This document shows, one piece after another, positions 1 through 8,116 of a stretch of 35,406 bases of DNA. Every line of letters starts with the position of its first letter. The stretch's first letter is position 1. A program made the translations under genes and the position numbers. The notes under the pieces are model-generated. The model saw nothing but the letters and a program-made list of their open reading frames with translations. It searched no databases and had not been told where the DNA came from. This DNA is from an uncultured Methanobrevibacter sp. Its GTDB lineage: Archaea > Methanobacteriota > Methanobacteria > Methanobacteriales > Methanobacteriaceae. The stretch covers positions 1 through 35,406 of the forward strand of contig NZ_CAMVPN010000018.1 in the NCBI RefSeq assembly GCF_947169325.1, written 5' to 3'.

Positions 1-182
1 TAACATTATTCATTAAATACCACTATCTAATTTTTACCGTTGAAATCAAAAATTCAAACAAAAAAATTTATATAATATTAAAATAAAAATAATAATCGAT
101 GTGAAGTTATTTTCATATCTAATATTGAACATCAGTCAACCATTTTATAATCTCCAAAATGTTTAGAATATGTTCTTATCCA

Positions 183-221
183 GGAAGTAGTTAAAACTAC
201 TTCCACACTCCCCCTTTTTTT
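183..221 (+). terminator. Perfect 10-bp hairpin followed by a T-tract
   Basis: GGAAGTAGTT (183-192) and AACTACTTCC (195-204) form a perfect inverted repeat with a 2-nt centre. A C-rich stretch and a run of seven T follow at 215-221 on the plus strand. This would suit termination of a plus-strand transcript entering from outside the window, or folding of the 3' end of the dphB transcript, which runs the other way. Bases 1-182 are AT-rich and I see no gene in them. Confidence 0.4.
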
Positions 222-225
222 AAAA

Positions 226-1017
226 TTAAACATCATCAAGTATTTTTGGGTCTGCTCCGGCGATTTCAACCAAATATTCCGCTTCGACAATGTGAAGTTT
301 TGAAGGAATGATGATGCAGTGAAGTGGCCCTCCAAAGTCAAAGTCAATCAATTCCGAAATATTTCCTGCACGAACACAGACATCACCTGAACCAACACGA
401 GCAATGCCCATTGCCAATGTATCTTCAGTTATCATGCCCTCATAGTCGAGATCATCCTTGATGTTCATGAGATATTCCAAACCCTGATTGACAGTCATGT
501 AACGGTCCTTGTGGGCTTGGATGTCAAGCAGAACCAGAGTATGCAAGTCCATTTTCAGGTTCTCTTCAATTGCCATGTAAGGTGATTTCGGATAGAAATT
601 ATAATCCGGAAACGGAATGGTTGTTACTTTTCCAAATTTGTATCCCTGGAGGCCCGAAATGGCTGGTGCGGAAGAGAGAATTGATGAACCATGAATTACT
701 TCATAGTCAATTCCCTTTTTTGAGCATTGAACAAGAAAGTCACTGTGAGTGGTTGCAATCAGCGGGTCTCCACCTGTGATTAAGGCAACATCCATATTTT
801 CAGCCTCATCGATGAATTTATGTTCCTCTTCAACCTCACCTCTGACCAGAACCTCTATTTCCTGGCCAACCAGCTCTTCAATAGCTTCAAAGCTAGAACC
901 GAAGAGTCTGGATGTGAAAAATTCGGCATAAATTTTATCAACATTTCTTAAACATTCCAATCCTTTTATAGAAATATCCTTATGGTCAAACAACCCTAAA
1001 CCCACTAAATAAAACAT
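226..1017 (-). CDS. dphB: Diphthine synthase (diphthamide biosynthesis methyltransferase)
   Basis: SAM-dependent methyltransferase that methylates the modified histidine of elongation factor 2 during diphthamide synthesis, in the cytoplasm. The protein has the tetrapyrrole-methylase-like fold. It opens with FYLVGLGL, the typical DphB N-terminus, and has the GGDPLIATTH loop near residue 85, an SAPAISGLQGYKFGK stretch, and GPLHCIIIP near the C-terminus. About 263 residues is normal for the family. I chose the ATG at 1017 because the family starts M-(L/F)-YL; an in-frame ATG at 1023 would add two residues. No Shine-Dalgarno sequence is visible and a TATA-like TTTAAATTAT lies about 20-25 bases upstream, so the message is probably leaderless. 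It diverges from trm5. Secure identification. Confidence 0.93.
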   Translation of the reverse strand: MFYLVGLGLFDHKDISIKGLECLRNVDKIYAEFFTSRLFGSSFEAIEELVGQEIEVLVRGEVEEEHKFIDEAENMDVALITGGDPLIATTHSDFLVQCSKKGIDYEVIHGSSILSSAPAISGLQGYKFGKVTTIPFPDYNFYPKSPYMAIEENLKMDLHTLVLLDIQAHKDRYMTVNQGLEYLMNIKDDLDYEGMITEDTLAMGIARVGSGDVCVRAGNISELIDFDFGGPLHCIIIPSKLHIVEAEYLVEIAGADPKILDDV

Positions 1018-1052
1018 ATACATTATATAATAATTTAAACATAATAAACCTT
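1018..1052. promoter_or_regulatory. Compact divergent promoter of dphB and trm5
   Basis: Only 35 bases separate the two divergent start codons. The gap contains TTATATAATAATTTAAAC. Read on the plus strand, TATATAAT (about 1024-1031) lies roughly 25 bases before the trm5 ATG. Read on the minus strand, TTTAAATTAT lies roughly 20-25 bases before the dphB ATG. Both genes lack a ribosome binding site, which fits leaderless transcripts from overlapping TATA elements. The start sites themselves are inferred. Confidence 0.5.
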
Positions 1053-2060
1053 ATGAAATGTGTAAAAGTTCCATTAAGACAACTGAACGACACCCGTATA
1101 AAATTAATGGAATCTGGGAAAATGAATATAGAATACAGGATAAAAACCGAGGACGGATTCGGATATATTCCAGTCAATGAAAATGTTGAAGGTCATGAAA
1201 TAGTGTGCATGGAATTGGAAGCCATGAAAAGGGTTCCCCATAGCTTTGCCGAGATTTTAAAAGATGAACTGACAGAAGACGAAATCGAAACCCTTAGAAC
1301 ATCCTTCGACACCATAGGAGACATCATCATTTTGGAAATTCCCGACAGCTTATACGACAAAAGATTTGAAATCGGCAAGGCCGCCCATGACTTTACAAAA
1401 AGAAGGTCAGTCTACATGAAAAAAAGCGCAGTCAAGGGAACAACACGAGTGCGCGATTTGGAATTTCTAGCAGGAGTTGACGATTCGGTTACAATCCACA
1501 AGGAGCATGGAGCCCGACTGAAACTGGACGTTCGTGAAATGTATTTCTCACCAAGACTTGCAACCGAGAGAAAACGGGTGATGGAAAGCGTCAGTGACGG
1601 CGAGAAGATTCTTGACATGTTTTGCGGAATAGGTCCTTTTCCTATTGTCATTGCAAAAAACAAAACTGCAGACATAACAGCAGTTGACATTAACGGCGAG
1701 GCAATCAGATATCTGAATGAAAACATTAATCTAAATAAGCTCAAGGGCAGCATCAAAACATATGCCGGAGACATTGCCGAAGTAAGCAAACAATTTAACT
1801 GCAAGTTCGATAGAATTATCATGAACCTGCCTGGCCTTGCATATACTTTCCTTGACCTTGCAGTTGAGTTGATTGAAGATGGTGGAATAATCAATTACTA
1901 TGAGTTTTCTGATTCATATGAACAGGGAGAAAAACGCCTGAAAGAGGCATGTGAAAAGAAAAACAAAGATGTTGAAATAGTCAACACCCGAAAAGTAAAA
2001 TCCACTTCACCTGGAGAATGGCATATTGCCATCGACGGCAAAGTCACTGAAAAACAATAA
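1053..2060 (+). CDS. trm5: tRNA (guanine37-N1)-methyltransferase, Trm5/Tyw2 family
   Basis: Class I SAM-dependent methyltransferase that modifies guanosine 37 next to the anticodon, which protects the reading frame. The N-terminal region (1-100) is the family's RNA-recognition part. The Rossmann domain has motif I DMFCGIGPFPI at about 187-197, an acidic AVDING strand near 214-219, and NLPG near 257 in the place of the NPPY-like catalytic motif, as in archaeal Trm5. At 335 residues the length is normal. The start gives MKCVKVPL, the common archaeal Trm5 opening. No ribosome binding site is visible and the message is probably leaderless. A Tyw2-type aminocarboxypropyl transferase is a less likely alternative, because the NLPG motif favours Trm5. 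Confidence 0.88.
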   Translation: MKCVKVPLRQLNDTRIKLMESGKMNIEYRIKTEDGFGYIPVNENVEGHEIVCMELEAMKRVPHSFAEILKDELTEDEIETLRTSFDTIGDIIILEIPDSLYDKRFEIGKAAHDFTKRRSVYMKKSAVKGTTRVRDLEFLAGVDDSVTIHKEHGARLKLDVREMYFSPRLATERKRVMESVSDGEKILDMFCGIGPFPIVIAKNKTADITAVDINGEAIRYLNENINLNKLKGSIKTYAGDIAEVSKQFNCKFDRIIMNLPGLAYTFLDLAVELIEDGGIINYYEFSDSYEQGEKRLKEACEKKNKDVEIVNTRKVKSTSPGEWHIAIDGKVTEKQ

Positions 2061-2087
2061 TGCAGTTAAGAAATTATTAAAATGATT

Positions 2088-3188
2088 CTACAGTACAAAA
2101 CCCGGCTTGTTTTGATTTTGATAAGCATACCAGGTACTGTTTTCGATTAGAAACTCCCTTGCCAAGTCCAATATTACTTCAGTGCTTTCCCCTTCATGTA
2201 TGACCTTCTGTTCTGCCCATACGTACAGCTCGTACATACGTTCATAATCATTGCATATGTCATCCAAGGATTTCTTTCCATAGTAACTTTCTAAAAACAA
2301 TGTGAACGCCGCAGCGAATCCTAAGGACAAGTTCAAGGCAGTTCGCCAAATGTCAGGATGGACATTCCCTGGGGAATGGACAAACATGTACAATTCAAAT
2401 ATAAATGCTAAAAAATAAATTATCAGAGTAACGTATAGCAGAATATTGGTTTCCATATCATTCTTGTATTTTTCCTTCCTCTTATTTTCCAAAGCATATT
2501 CATGATAGGACATCTGATTTCTAATCCAAAAGTTCAAAATGGGTTTTTTTTCCGTCTTGCTTATATCAGGCAATTCCATATCATCTAAAACCTCACTGAT
2601 CCATGGCACTCCTCTTTTAACAAACCATGGTAAAATGTCGACTACCCTTTTGTTTGTGCCGGCTATAGAAAGGAAAAACTGAACACGGAAGGATTCTGCA
2701 AGAACCCTAAACTCCAGATAGTTTTTGTGATGCTGTGAATTTTCCGCCCATTTAAGAATGCCACCCAAAATTATAATCAAAGGCAAACATGCAAAGATAA
2801 TCTCATATAAATCGATTTCACTATAGAGAACAAAAAATATGGCAAGTAATGCACCTAGAATAGCCAGATATTTGAGATTGCTGTAATGCCTTTCAGCATT
2901 TATCCCGCTCAAACTGTTTGCAACCCCATACATCATGTCAAGTTCCTCGAGTTTGGGAATGGTCAGTTCATTTGAGACATGGGAAAGCTTCTCTTCACAG
3001 TCCTTCTGCTTTTTGCACATCTCCATCTCTTCGGACGTCAGCTCGCCGTTTTTACGTCTTTTATAAAAGTCCAGCTTTTGATAAAAAATGTCTTTCTGAT
3101 TGTCTTTCTGGCAAAAAACCTTTGACAACCTGTGAGATAGGGGGTTGTTACCCTTCAGTAATGGACAGAAATATTTCTTCAGATTCAT
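2088..3188 (-). CDS. Four-helix membrane protein, SLATT-like
   Basis: Function unknown. The first ~100 residues are soluble, charged and Cys-containing. Two hydrophobic pairs follow at about 106-123 with 128-147, and 248-270 with 283-300. After the first pair comes FRVLAESFRVQFFLSIAG (160-177) with a WF...PW segment. After the second pair, a helical tail ends in AREFLIENSTWYAYQN. This pattern of a TM pair, an R.LAE..RVQ helix and a terminal ENa.W segment resembles SLATT-type 2TM proteins, which in bacteria are predicted pore-forming effectors of nucleotide-sensing conflict systems. I see no SLOG or nucleotidyltransferase partner on either side. The gene is separated from trm5 by 27 bases, tail to tail. 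The start ATG lacks a strong ribosome binding site. Assignment to SLATT is tentative. Confidence 0.6.
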   Translation of the reverse strand: MNLKKYFCPLLKGNNPLSHRLSKVFCQKDNQKDIFYQKLDFYKRRKNGELTSEEMEMCKKQKDCEEKLSHVSNELTIPKLEELDMMYGVANSLSGINAERHYSNLKYLAILGALLAIFFVLYSEIDLYEIIFACLPLIIILGGILKWAENSQHHKNYLEFRVLAESFRVQFFLSIAGTNKRVVDILPWFVKRGVPWISEVLDDMELPDISKTEKKPILNFWIRNQMSYHEYALENKRKEKYKNDMETNILLYVTLIIYFLAFIFELYMFVHSPGNVHPDIWRTALNLSLGFAAAFTLFLESYYGKKSLDDICNDYERMYELYVWAEQKVIHEGESTEVILDLAREFLIENSTWYAYQNQNKPGFVL

Positions 3189-3287
3189 GATTACACAAAA
3201 ACATTTTCTAGAGATAAATTTGAAGTTCAGATTTAAAATAATTATCTATACCAAAACATCAACGGAAAAAAGTGTTGGAATCATTGT

Positions 3288-4220
3288 TTAAATCGGATCA
3301 ATAATTCCTTTTTCAGTGATTATGCCTGTAATCAACTCCTTTGGAGTTATGTCAAAAGCAGGGTTTATGACTTCGGTTCCTTCAGGACAAATCCTTGCTC
3401 CTCCGTAGTACCTTACTTCATCACCATCCCTCTCTTCAATGATAGTATCATAAATGTTAATGTCATTGTCAAAGGTTGAGTAAGGAGCCGCCACATAAAA
3501 CGGAATGTCATGGTGTTTTGCGGCAAGCGCCACCATAAATGAACCCACCTTGTTTACGACACCCCCTTTTGCAATCCTGTCTGCACCTATGACCACCTTA
3601 TCGATTTTTCCCCGTGACATGAGAAATCCTGATGCGACATCAGGAATCAGTTTTACCGGAATGTTTTCCTGCTGCATTTCCCATACACTGAGGCTTGCTC
3701 CCTGACCGCGAGGACGGGTTTCATCACAGATTACATTTATGTTTTTGCCGGCGTCACGTGCGGCCCTGATTACTCCTAAAGCAGTTCCATAATCAACACA
3801 TGCGAGAGCTCCTGCATTGCAGTGTGTTAAAATTGTATCGCCATCGTCAATGACTTCAGCACCGTACTTTCCGATTGCCCTGTTTGTTGCCATGTCCTCT
3901 TCATACATCTTCAATGCTTCACTAAGTGCATCATCATCACTTTCAAGCACTCTGTCAACTGCCCAGAACAGATTAACAGCTGTAGGTCTTGCGGCCTTAA
4001 TTTCCATTCCAGCTTTTTCCAAATCTACACCCTCAAGTTCGGCAAGCGCCAGCCCAAAAGCGGCAGACACTCCAATCGCTGGTGCTCCACGGACAGTCAT
4101 GTTTTTAATTGCAACTATTACATCCTGATAGTCCTCACAGTATACATAGGTTAACTCATCAGGAAGCTTTCTTTGATCAATAAGTTTTAATTTGTTGTCT
4201 TCCCATTCAAGTGTTTTCAT
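3288..4220 (-). CDS. mtnA: S-methyl-5-thioribose-1-phosphate isomerase (eIF2B-like)
   Basis: Converts methylthioribose-1-phosphate to methylthioribulose-1-phosphate in methionine salvage. The family hallmarks are in order: RGAPAIG (44-50), THCNAGALAC with the catalytic Cys at 134, CDETRPRGQGA (165-175), and VVIGADRIAKGG with the catalytic Asp at 214. At 310 residues it is slightly shorter than bacterial MtnA. The RGAPAIG and CNAGALAC signatures favour MtnA over the related ribose-1,5-bisphosphate isomerases, although archaeal members can act on other 5-deoxypentose phosphates. A GGTG ribosome binding site lies about 7 bases before the ATG. A 241-base gap separates it from ppaC, so it probably has its own promoter. 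Confidence 0.85.
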   Translation of the reverse strand: MKTLEWEDNKLKLIDQRKLPDELTYVYCEDYQDVIVAIKNMTVRGAPAIGVSAAFGLALAELEGVDLEKAGMEIKAARPTAVNLFWAVDRVLESDDDALSEALKMYEEDMATNRAIGKYGAEVIDDGDTILTHCNAGALACVDYGTALGVIRAARDAGKNINVICDETRPRGQGASLSVWEMQQENIPVKLIPDVASGFLMSRGKIDKVVIGADRIAKGGVVNKVGSFMVALAAKHHDIPFYVAAPYSTFDNDINIYDTIIEERDGDEVRYYGGARICPEGTEVINPAFDITPKELITGIITEKGIIDPI

Positions 4221-4461
4221 AGTAACACCTTATTAAAAAATATCCTAAAAAAAATAAGAAAAAAAGTATAATTAAGTGTTAGTTTCTAATTTTGTTTAAT
4301 GTTTGAGCATTAATTTATAATTATACTTTTTAAAAAAATATCCTCACGGATTGATTAGAGACGTATTAAAAATACATCTTAATTATTATTTATCAATTAA
4401 TCCTTTATAAGTTTTTATGTTAAATTGAATACTTTGCATAATATTTAGTAATACCCAACAA
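4221..4461. repeat. Intergenic region with a 14-bp inverted repeat and a flanking direct repeat
   Basis: AAAAAGTATAATTA (4261-4274) is perfectly complementary to TAATTATACTTTTT (4318-4331), with 43 bases between. A direct repeat of TTAAAAAA(A)TATCCT occurs at 4233-4246 and 4330-4344. Either arm could supply a TATA element for mtnA on the minus strand. The sequence is very AT-rich, so chance cannot be excluded. I see no coding sequence in the gap. Confidence 0.35.
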
Positions 4462-5382
4462 TTAAGCATTTTCAGTCATTATCGGAACTACCTGTTTTTT
4501 ACGTGAAACTACACCCTCAAGCAAAACGGTATTGTCCTCCAATTTGACGCCATATGCCTTTTCAACAAGACATGCCTTTTCTCCCAAAGCAATCACTTGG
4601 GAGTTGCTGTTTACGATATCGGTAATCAGAAGCATGAAAAGATCAAGACCTTCATCATCAATTATCTTGTTAATTCCAGCTTCAAGCTCATCCTTCATTG
4701 CCATCACGTCTGAAATATCGGCGGTGTTTACCTGATTTACAATTGATTTAACATCCTTGAAGTCGATCTGTTTTGCATCGAGAGATAAAATTTCTTCGAT
4801 TGAAAAGCTGCTCAGGTCAGTTCCTGCCTTAAGCATTTCCAGACCGTATTCCTCAGCATCTATTCCTGCAATTTCTGCAAGCTTTTCGACTGCGGCCTTA
4901 TCGTCTTCGGTAGTGGTAGGGGATTTTAAAAGAAGGGTGTCGGAAATGATTGCTGAAAGCATCAATGTTGCAATTTCCTTTGTAATTTCAACACCGTTTT
5001 CTTCATAAAGTTTGGCTAAAATTGTTTCGGTACATCCAACAGGTTCAAATCTTAGGAATAAAGGATAGGAAGTTTCCAAAGCCAATTTATGATGGTCAAC
5101 TACTTTTAAAATGTTTGCGTTTTCGAGATTATCAACTGATTCTGCAGGAGAGTTGTGGTCAACCAAAATGACATTTGCGCCGTCTTCAACACTTTCCAAA
5201 AGTTCAGGAGCTTCAATGCCCAAATAGTCCAGAATAAATTCTGTTTCCTTGTTGATATTACCTAATCTGTAAGCTTGAGCTTCTGAGTTTCCCAATTCAT
5301 TTTCCAAGTTAGCCATTACAATACTTGAAGTAATGGTATCGCTATCAGGACTTTTATGTCCAAAAACGTAAGTCTTAACCAT
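4462..5382 (-). CDS. ppaC: Manganese-dependent inorganic pyrophosphatase (family II, DHH)
   Basis: Hydrolyses pyrophosphate to phosphate and pulls biosynthetic reactions forward. The metal ligands are visible in GHKSPDSDT (H9, D13, D15), VDHNS (D75, H76) and VDHHK (D96, H97, H98). The C-terminal SRKKQ (about 294-298) is the substrate-binding motif of the DHHA2 domain. At 306 residues the length is standard and there is no CBS/DRTGG regulatory insert. The start is MVKTYVFGHK. A T-rich leader lies upstream and the gene is divergent from the STAS operon. Secure call. Confidence 0.95.
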   Translation of the reverse strand: MVKTYVFGHKSPDSDTITSSIVMANLENELGNSEAQAYRLGNINKETEFILDYLGIEAPELLESVEDGANVILVDHNSPAESVDNLENANILKVVDHHKLALETSYPLFLRFEPVGCTETILAKLYEENGVEITKEIATLMLSAIISDTLLLKSPTTTEDDKAAVEKLAEIAGIDAEEYGLEMLKAGTDLSSFSIEEILSLDAKQIDFKDVKSIVNQVNTADISDVMAMKDELEAGINKIIDDEGLDLFMLLITDIVNSNSQVIALGEKACLVEKAYGVKLEDNTVLLEGVVSRKKQVVPIMTENA

Positions 5383-5571
5383 ATTATCGTTTTCCTCAAA
5401 AAAATTTGTATCTATTTAAATTATCTTTCTCATCCATATTTAATGTTGTGATATTGCAAAACCGAAATGTCAAACCTGATCAATAGATTCAGAATTTTTC
5501 ACTCTAACATGCAGTTCATTAAACAAAAATATTTAAAATTGATATATACAAATATATCCATAGTGATAATC

Positions 5572-5871
5572 ATGGACATTACTAAAAGTTACAATGAAAA
5601 GGAATTGACATTATCTATTGAGGGACGTATTGACACCATTACCTCAAAAGACCTTGATAAAGAGATTAATGATGAACTGGGAAATTTTGATTCATTGATA
5701 ATGGATTTCACAGATTTGGAATACATTTCAAGTGCAGGACTTAGAGTTCTAATTGCGACTCAAAAGAAACTTAAAGCTGATGATGTTCCGTTTGTGATTA
5801 AGAACATTAATGAAGCTGTTGGCGAAATATTTAGAATGTCAGGTTTCGATAAAATTTTAGACATACAATGA
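5572..5871 (+). CDS. STAS-domain protein, anti-sigma-factor-antagonist type
   Basis: A 99-residue single STAS domain of the SpoIIAA/RsbV type. In bacteria these are phosphorylated by an RsbW-type kinase and dephosphorylated by a PP2C phosphatase. The signature DLEYISSAGLRVLIATQKKL (48-67) contains the SSAG phospho-acceptor region (S53 or S54). I chose the ATG at 5572, preceded by GTGATAATC, because residues translated from the longer frame (5467) do not belong to the domain and run through TATA-like sequence. Its stop overlaps the next start in an ATGA. As archaea lack sigma factors, the downstream partner must be something else. Confidence 0.85.
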   Translation: MDITKSYNEKELTLSIEGRIDTITSKDLDKEINDELGNFDSLIMDFTDLEYISSAGLRVLIATQKKLKADDVPFVIKNINEAVGEIFRMSGFDKILDIQ

Positions 5872-6245
5872 ACACAATAACTCTAAAACCCGAATTAACT
5901 GAATTATATGCTCTTAATGAGTTTATTTCAGATGAATTTCCTCACAAAGACATTCAAGTTAATCTGATTGTTGAAGAGATATTCGTAAATATCGTCAATT
6001 ATTCAAAAACAGAATTCATTACCGTTAATGTGGAATATGAAAGCCCCACATTAACATTGGAGTTTATTGACAACGGTTTTGAATTTAATCCCCTTTTAAA
6101 AGAAAAACCTTCCATGCCAGATACGATTGAAGAAGCAGAAATCGGAGGGCTGGGCATTTATTTAACTAAAGAAATAGCTGACGAAATTGATTATCAATAT
6201 ATGAACGGTGAAAATCACTTGAAAATTGTTAAAAATGTGGAATGA
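5868..6245 (+). CDS. RsbW/SpoIIAB-like GHKL ATPase (serine-kinase type)
   Basis: A 125-residue stand-alone HATPase domain. The N-box is VEEIFVNIVNYSK (35-47; N41/N44), the G1 box FIDNGFEFNP (66-75) and the G2 box IGGLGIYLTKEI (92-103). This is the anti-sigma-factor kinase architecture, and the expected substrate is the STAS protein encoded just upstream. The ATG overlaps the STAS stop by 4 bases, and its own TGA overlaps the next gene by 4 bases, so translation is probably coupled and subunits made in balance. Kinase activity on the STAS partner is inferred from family and context. Confidence 0.85.
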   Translation: MNTITLKPELTELYALNEFISDEFPHKDIQVNLIVEEIFVNIVNYSKTEFITVNVEYESPTLTLEFIDNGFEFNPLLKEKPSMPDTIEEAEIGGLGIYLTKEIADEIDYQYMNGENHLKIVKNVE

Positions 6246-8116
6246 TGAAATCTAAACTGAAGAAAATAGCAATATCATTTTTGATAATGGTAATAATCCA
6301 TTATGCACTTTCTCCTAATCTGTTCTGGACCCTGGGGATATCTACTCCCCATGTCGGATTAATATTTGTTTTAGGTTTATTGTTCGGACCATATGGTGCA
6401 TTGGGTGCAACATTATCCAACATCATTCTGGATTTGCTTGATGGATACACCCCTATTGAAATACTTCCATCAGCAATCATCACTTTTGGAATTTCATATC
6501 TGGCATACAAGATCTGGTACTCCGGCATTAAAACAGACAAGATTACAAAACCAGTACTGGACAATAATTATCACCTTGGCCTATTTTTATCTACTATGGT
6601 AGTGTGCGGATTTATCTATTCTGCCCTTCACGCCGCATTACTGGGAATTATTTACGGAAACAGCATTGACGGATATTTTTTCGTTTCCTATTTTCTCAAT
6701 TTCGTTAACTTAGGATTTATTTTTGGTATACTGGGCATTTGGCTTTCTAAAAAAATCGACCTTGTTGAAACCCCAAAAACATCAAAAAGGCAGATCAACA
6801 AAAAACTGTATCTAACATTATTCTGTGCATTATTAACTTTTACAGGCATTTTACTAATATCCATATTCCTGAACCTGGATACATCCATCATAATGGGAGA
6901 AATCACACTGATTACAATTTTATTATTCGCTTATCTGACAAAACCATTCGAACATGAGATACAACCAAGCGATGAAAACACGATAATTGAAGCAATTATA
7001 CGCAATTTTCTCATAATAACATTAACAATCGCCATTTTTGGAGTGGTAATTTCCATGTTAAGCCTTAATCTTGTATCAAAAATAGATGATGGTAATATCT
7101 ACTTAAGGCTAATGCCTATGCTTATAATAACCGACATCATCATAATTCTATTCTTTATTCCAGGAATGATTATTTTAAGATATATTGAAGGAAAAGTGGT
7201 CAAACCCATTTCATCATTTTCCGAAATCGAAGGATTCATCAATGAAAATGAAAAGATTGAAAGTGACGGGCTGGTGGAAATCTATTCCAGATACCTTAAT
7301 GAACAGAATGAAATAGGAACCCTTGCCCGTTCATACACGGAGCTAATTAACCACAACAACAACTATATTGAAAACATCCGTGAAATTGAAGGTGAAAAGG
7401 AGCGCATTAATGCTGAGCTTGACATTGCAACAAAAATTCAGGCAGCAGCACTTCCAACCAGTGCAATAAAAATGGAGGATTTTATTGTCAATGGTTATTC
7501 CCATCCCGCAAAGGAAGTTGGAGGAGACTTTTTTGATTATTTCATGATAGATGAAGAAAATTTGGCCATTGTTATTGGGGATGCATCAGGCAAAGGAGTT
7601 CCGGCCGCAATAATTGCAATGATTACCCAGGTGAGCATCAAGCAGATATTGAATCATAATCAGGATCCTTCAAAAATTTTATACCTCCTCAATAATCAGA
7701 TGTGTGAAAATAACTCCGAATCAATGTTTATCACATTATGGCTTGGAATCTATAACAGAAAAACTAAAAAATTAACATTTTCCAATGCAGGACACAATCC
7801 TCCGCTAATCAAAGAGAATGGAAAATTCAAGTATCTTGACATCAATAGCGGAATCGTGTTGGGAGTGATGGAAGATTTCGAGTATTCCAACGAAGAGATA
7901 ACATTAACAAGTGAAATAGTGACATATACTGATGGAATAACTGACGCCAACAATGACAACAATGAAATGTATGGTGAAGAGAGGCTTTTAGACTTCTTCA
8001 ATGGATTTGAAAGCAAAGAAGATCCAATCAAACCATTATTAAATGACATTAATGGTTTTACCGAAAATGCAGAACAATTTGATGACATGACATTAACATA
8101 CTTAAAGATAGAATGA
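6242..8116 (+). CDS. Membrane-anchored SpoIIE/RsbU-family PP2C phosphatase
   Basis: A 624-residue sensor phosphatase. Residues 1-170 are strongly hydrophobic, with about five or six helices, and resemble a small-ligand or transporter-like sensor membrane domain. More TM helices follow at about 190-235, 255-285 and 295-320. A HAMP-like and coiled-coil linker (about 320-395) leads to the C-terminal SpoIIE domain with VGGDFFDYF near 427 and IGDASGKGVPAA near 445, where the aspartates bind the catalytic metals. VTYTDGITDANN near 562 is the third conserved acidic motif. Expected role: sense a signal at the membrane and dephosphorylate the STAS protein. The signal is unknown. Confidence 0.88.
   Translation: MMKSKLKKIAISFLIMVIIHYALSPNLFWTLGISTPHVGLIFVLGLLFGPYGALGATLSNIILDLLDGYTPIEILPSAIITFGISYLAYKIWYSGIKTDKITKPVLDNNYHLGLFLSTMVVCGFIYSALHAALLGIIYGNSIDGYFFVSYFLNFVNLGFIFGILGIWLSKKIDLVETPKTSKRQINKKLYLTLFCALLTFTGILLISIFLNLDTSIIMGEITLITILLFAYLTKPFEHEIQPSDENTIIEAIIRNFLIITLTIAIFGVVISMLSLNLVSKIDDGNIYLRLMPMLIITDIIIILFFIPGMIILRYIEGKVVKPISSFSEIEGFINENEKIESDGLVEIYSRYLNEQNEIGTLARSYTELINHNNNYIENIREIEGEKERINAELDIATKIQAAALPTSAIKMEDFIVNGYSHPAKEVGGDFFDYFMIDEENLAIVIGDASGKGVPAAIIAMITQVSIKQILNHNQDPSKILYLLNNQMCENNSESMFITLWLGIYNRKTKKLTFSNAGHNPPLIKENGKFKYLDINSGIVLGVMEDFEYSNEEITLTSEIVTYTDGITDANNDNNEMYGEERLLDFFNGFESKEDPIKPLLNDINGFTENAEQFDDMTLTYLKIE

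Noticed and set aside
5035-5055. GGTTCAAATC resembling a tRNA T-arm
   Set aside because: It lies inside ppaC in frame, with no paired stem or acceptor arm around it.
5467-5571. N-terminal extension of the STAS protein
   Set aside because: It lacks a ribosome binding site, contains the probable TATA region and adds 35 residues foreign to the domain.
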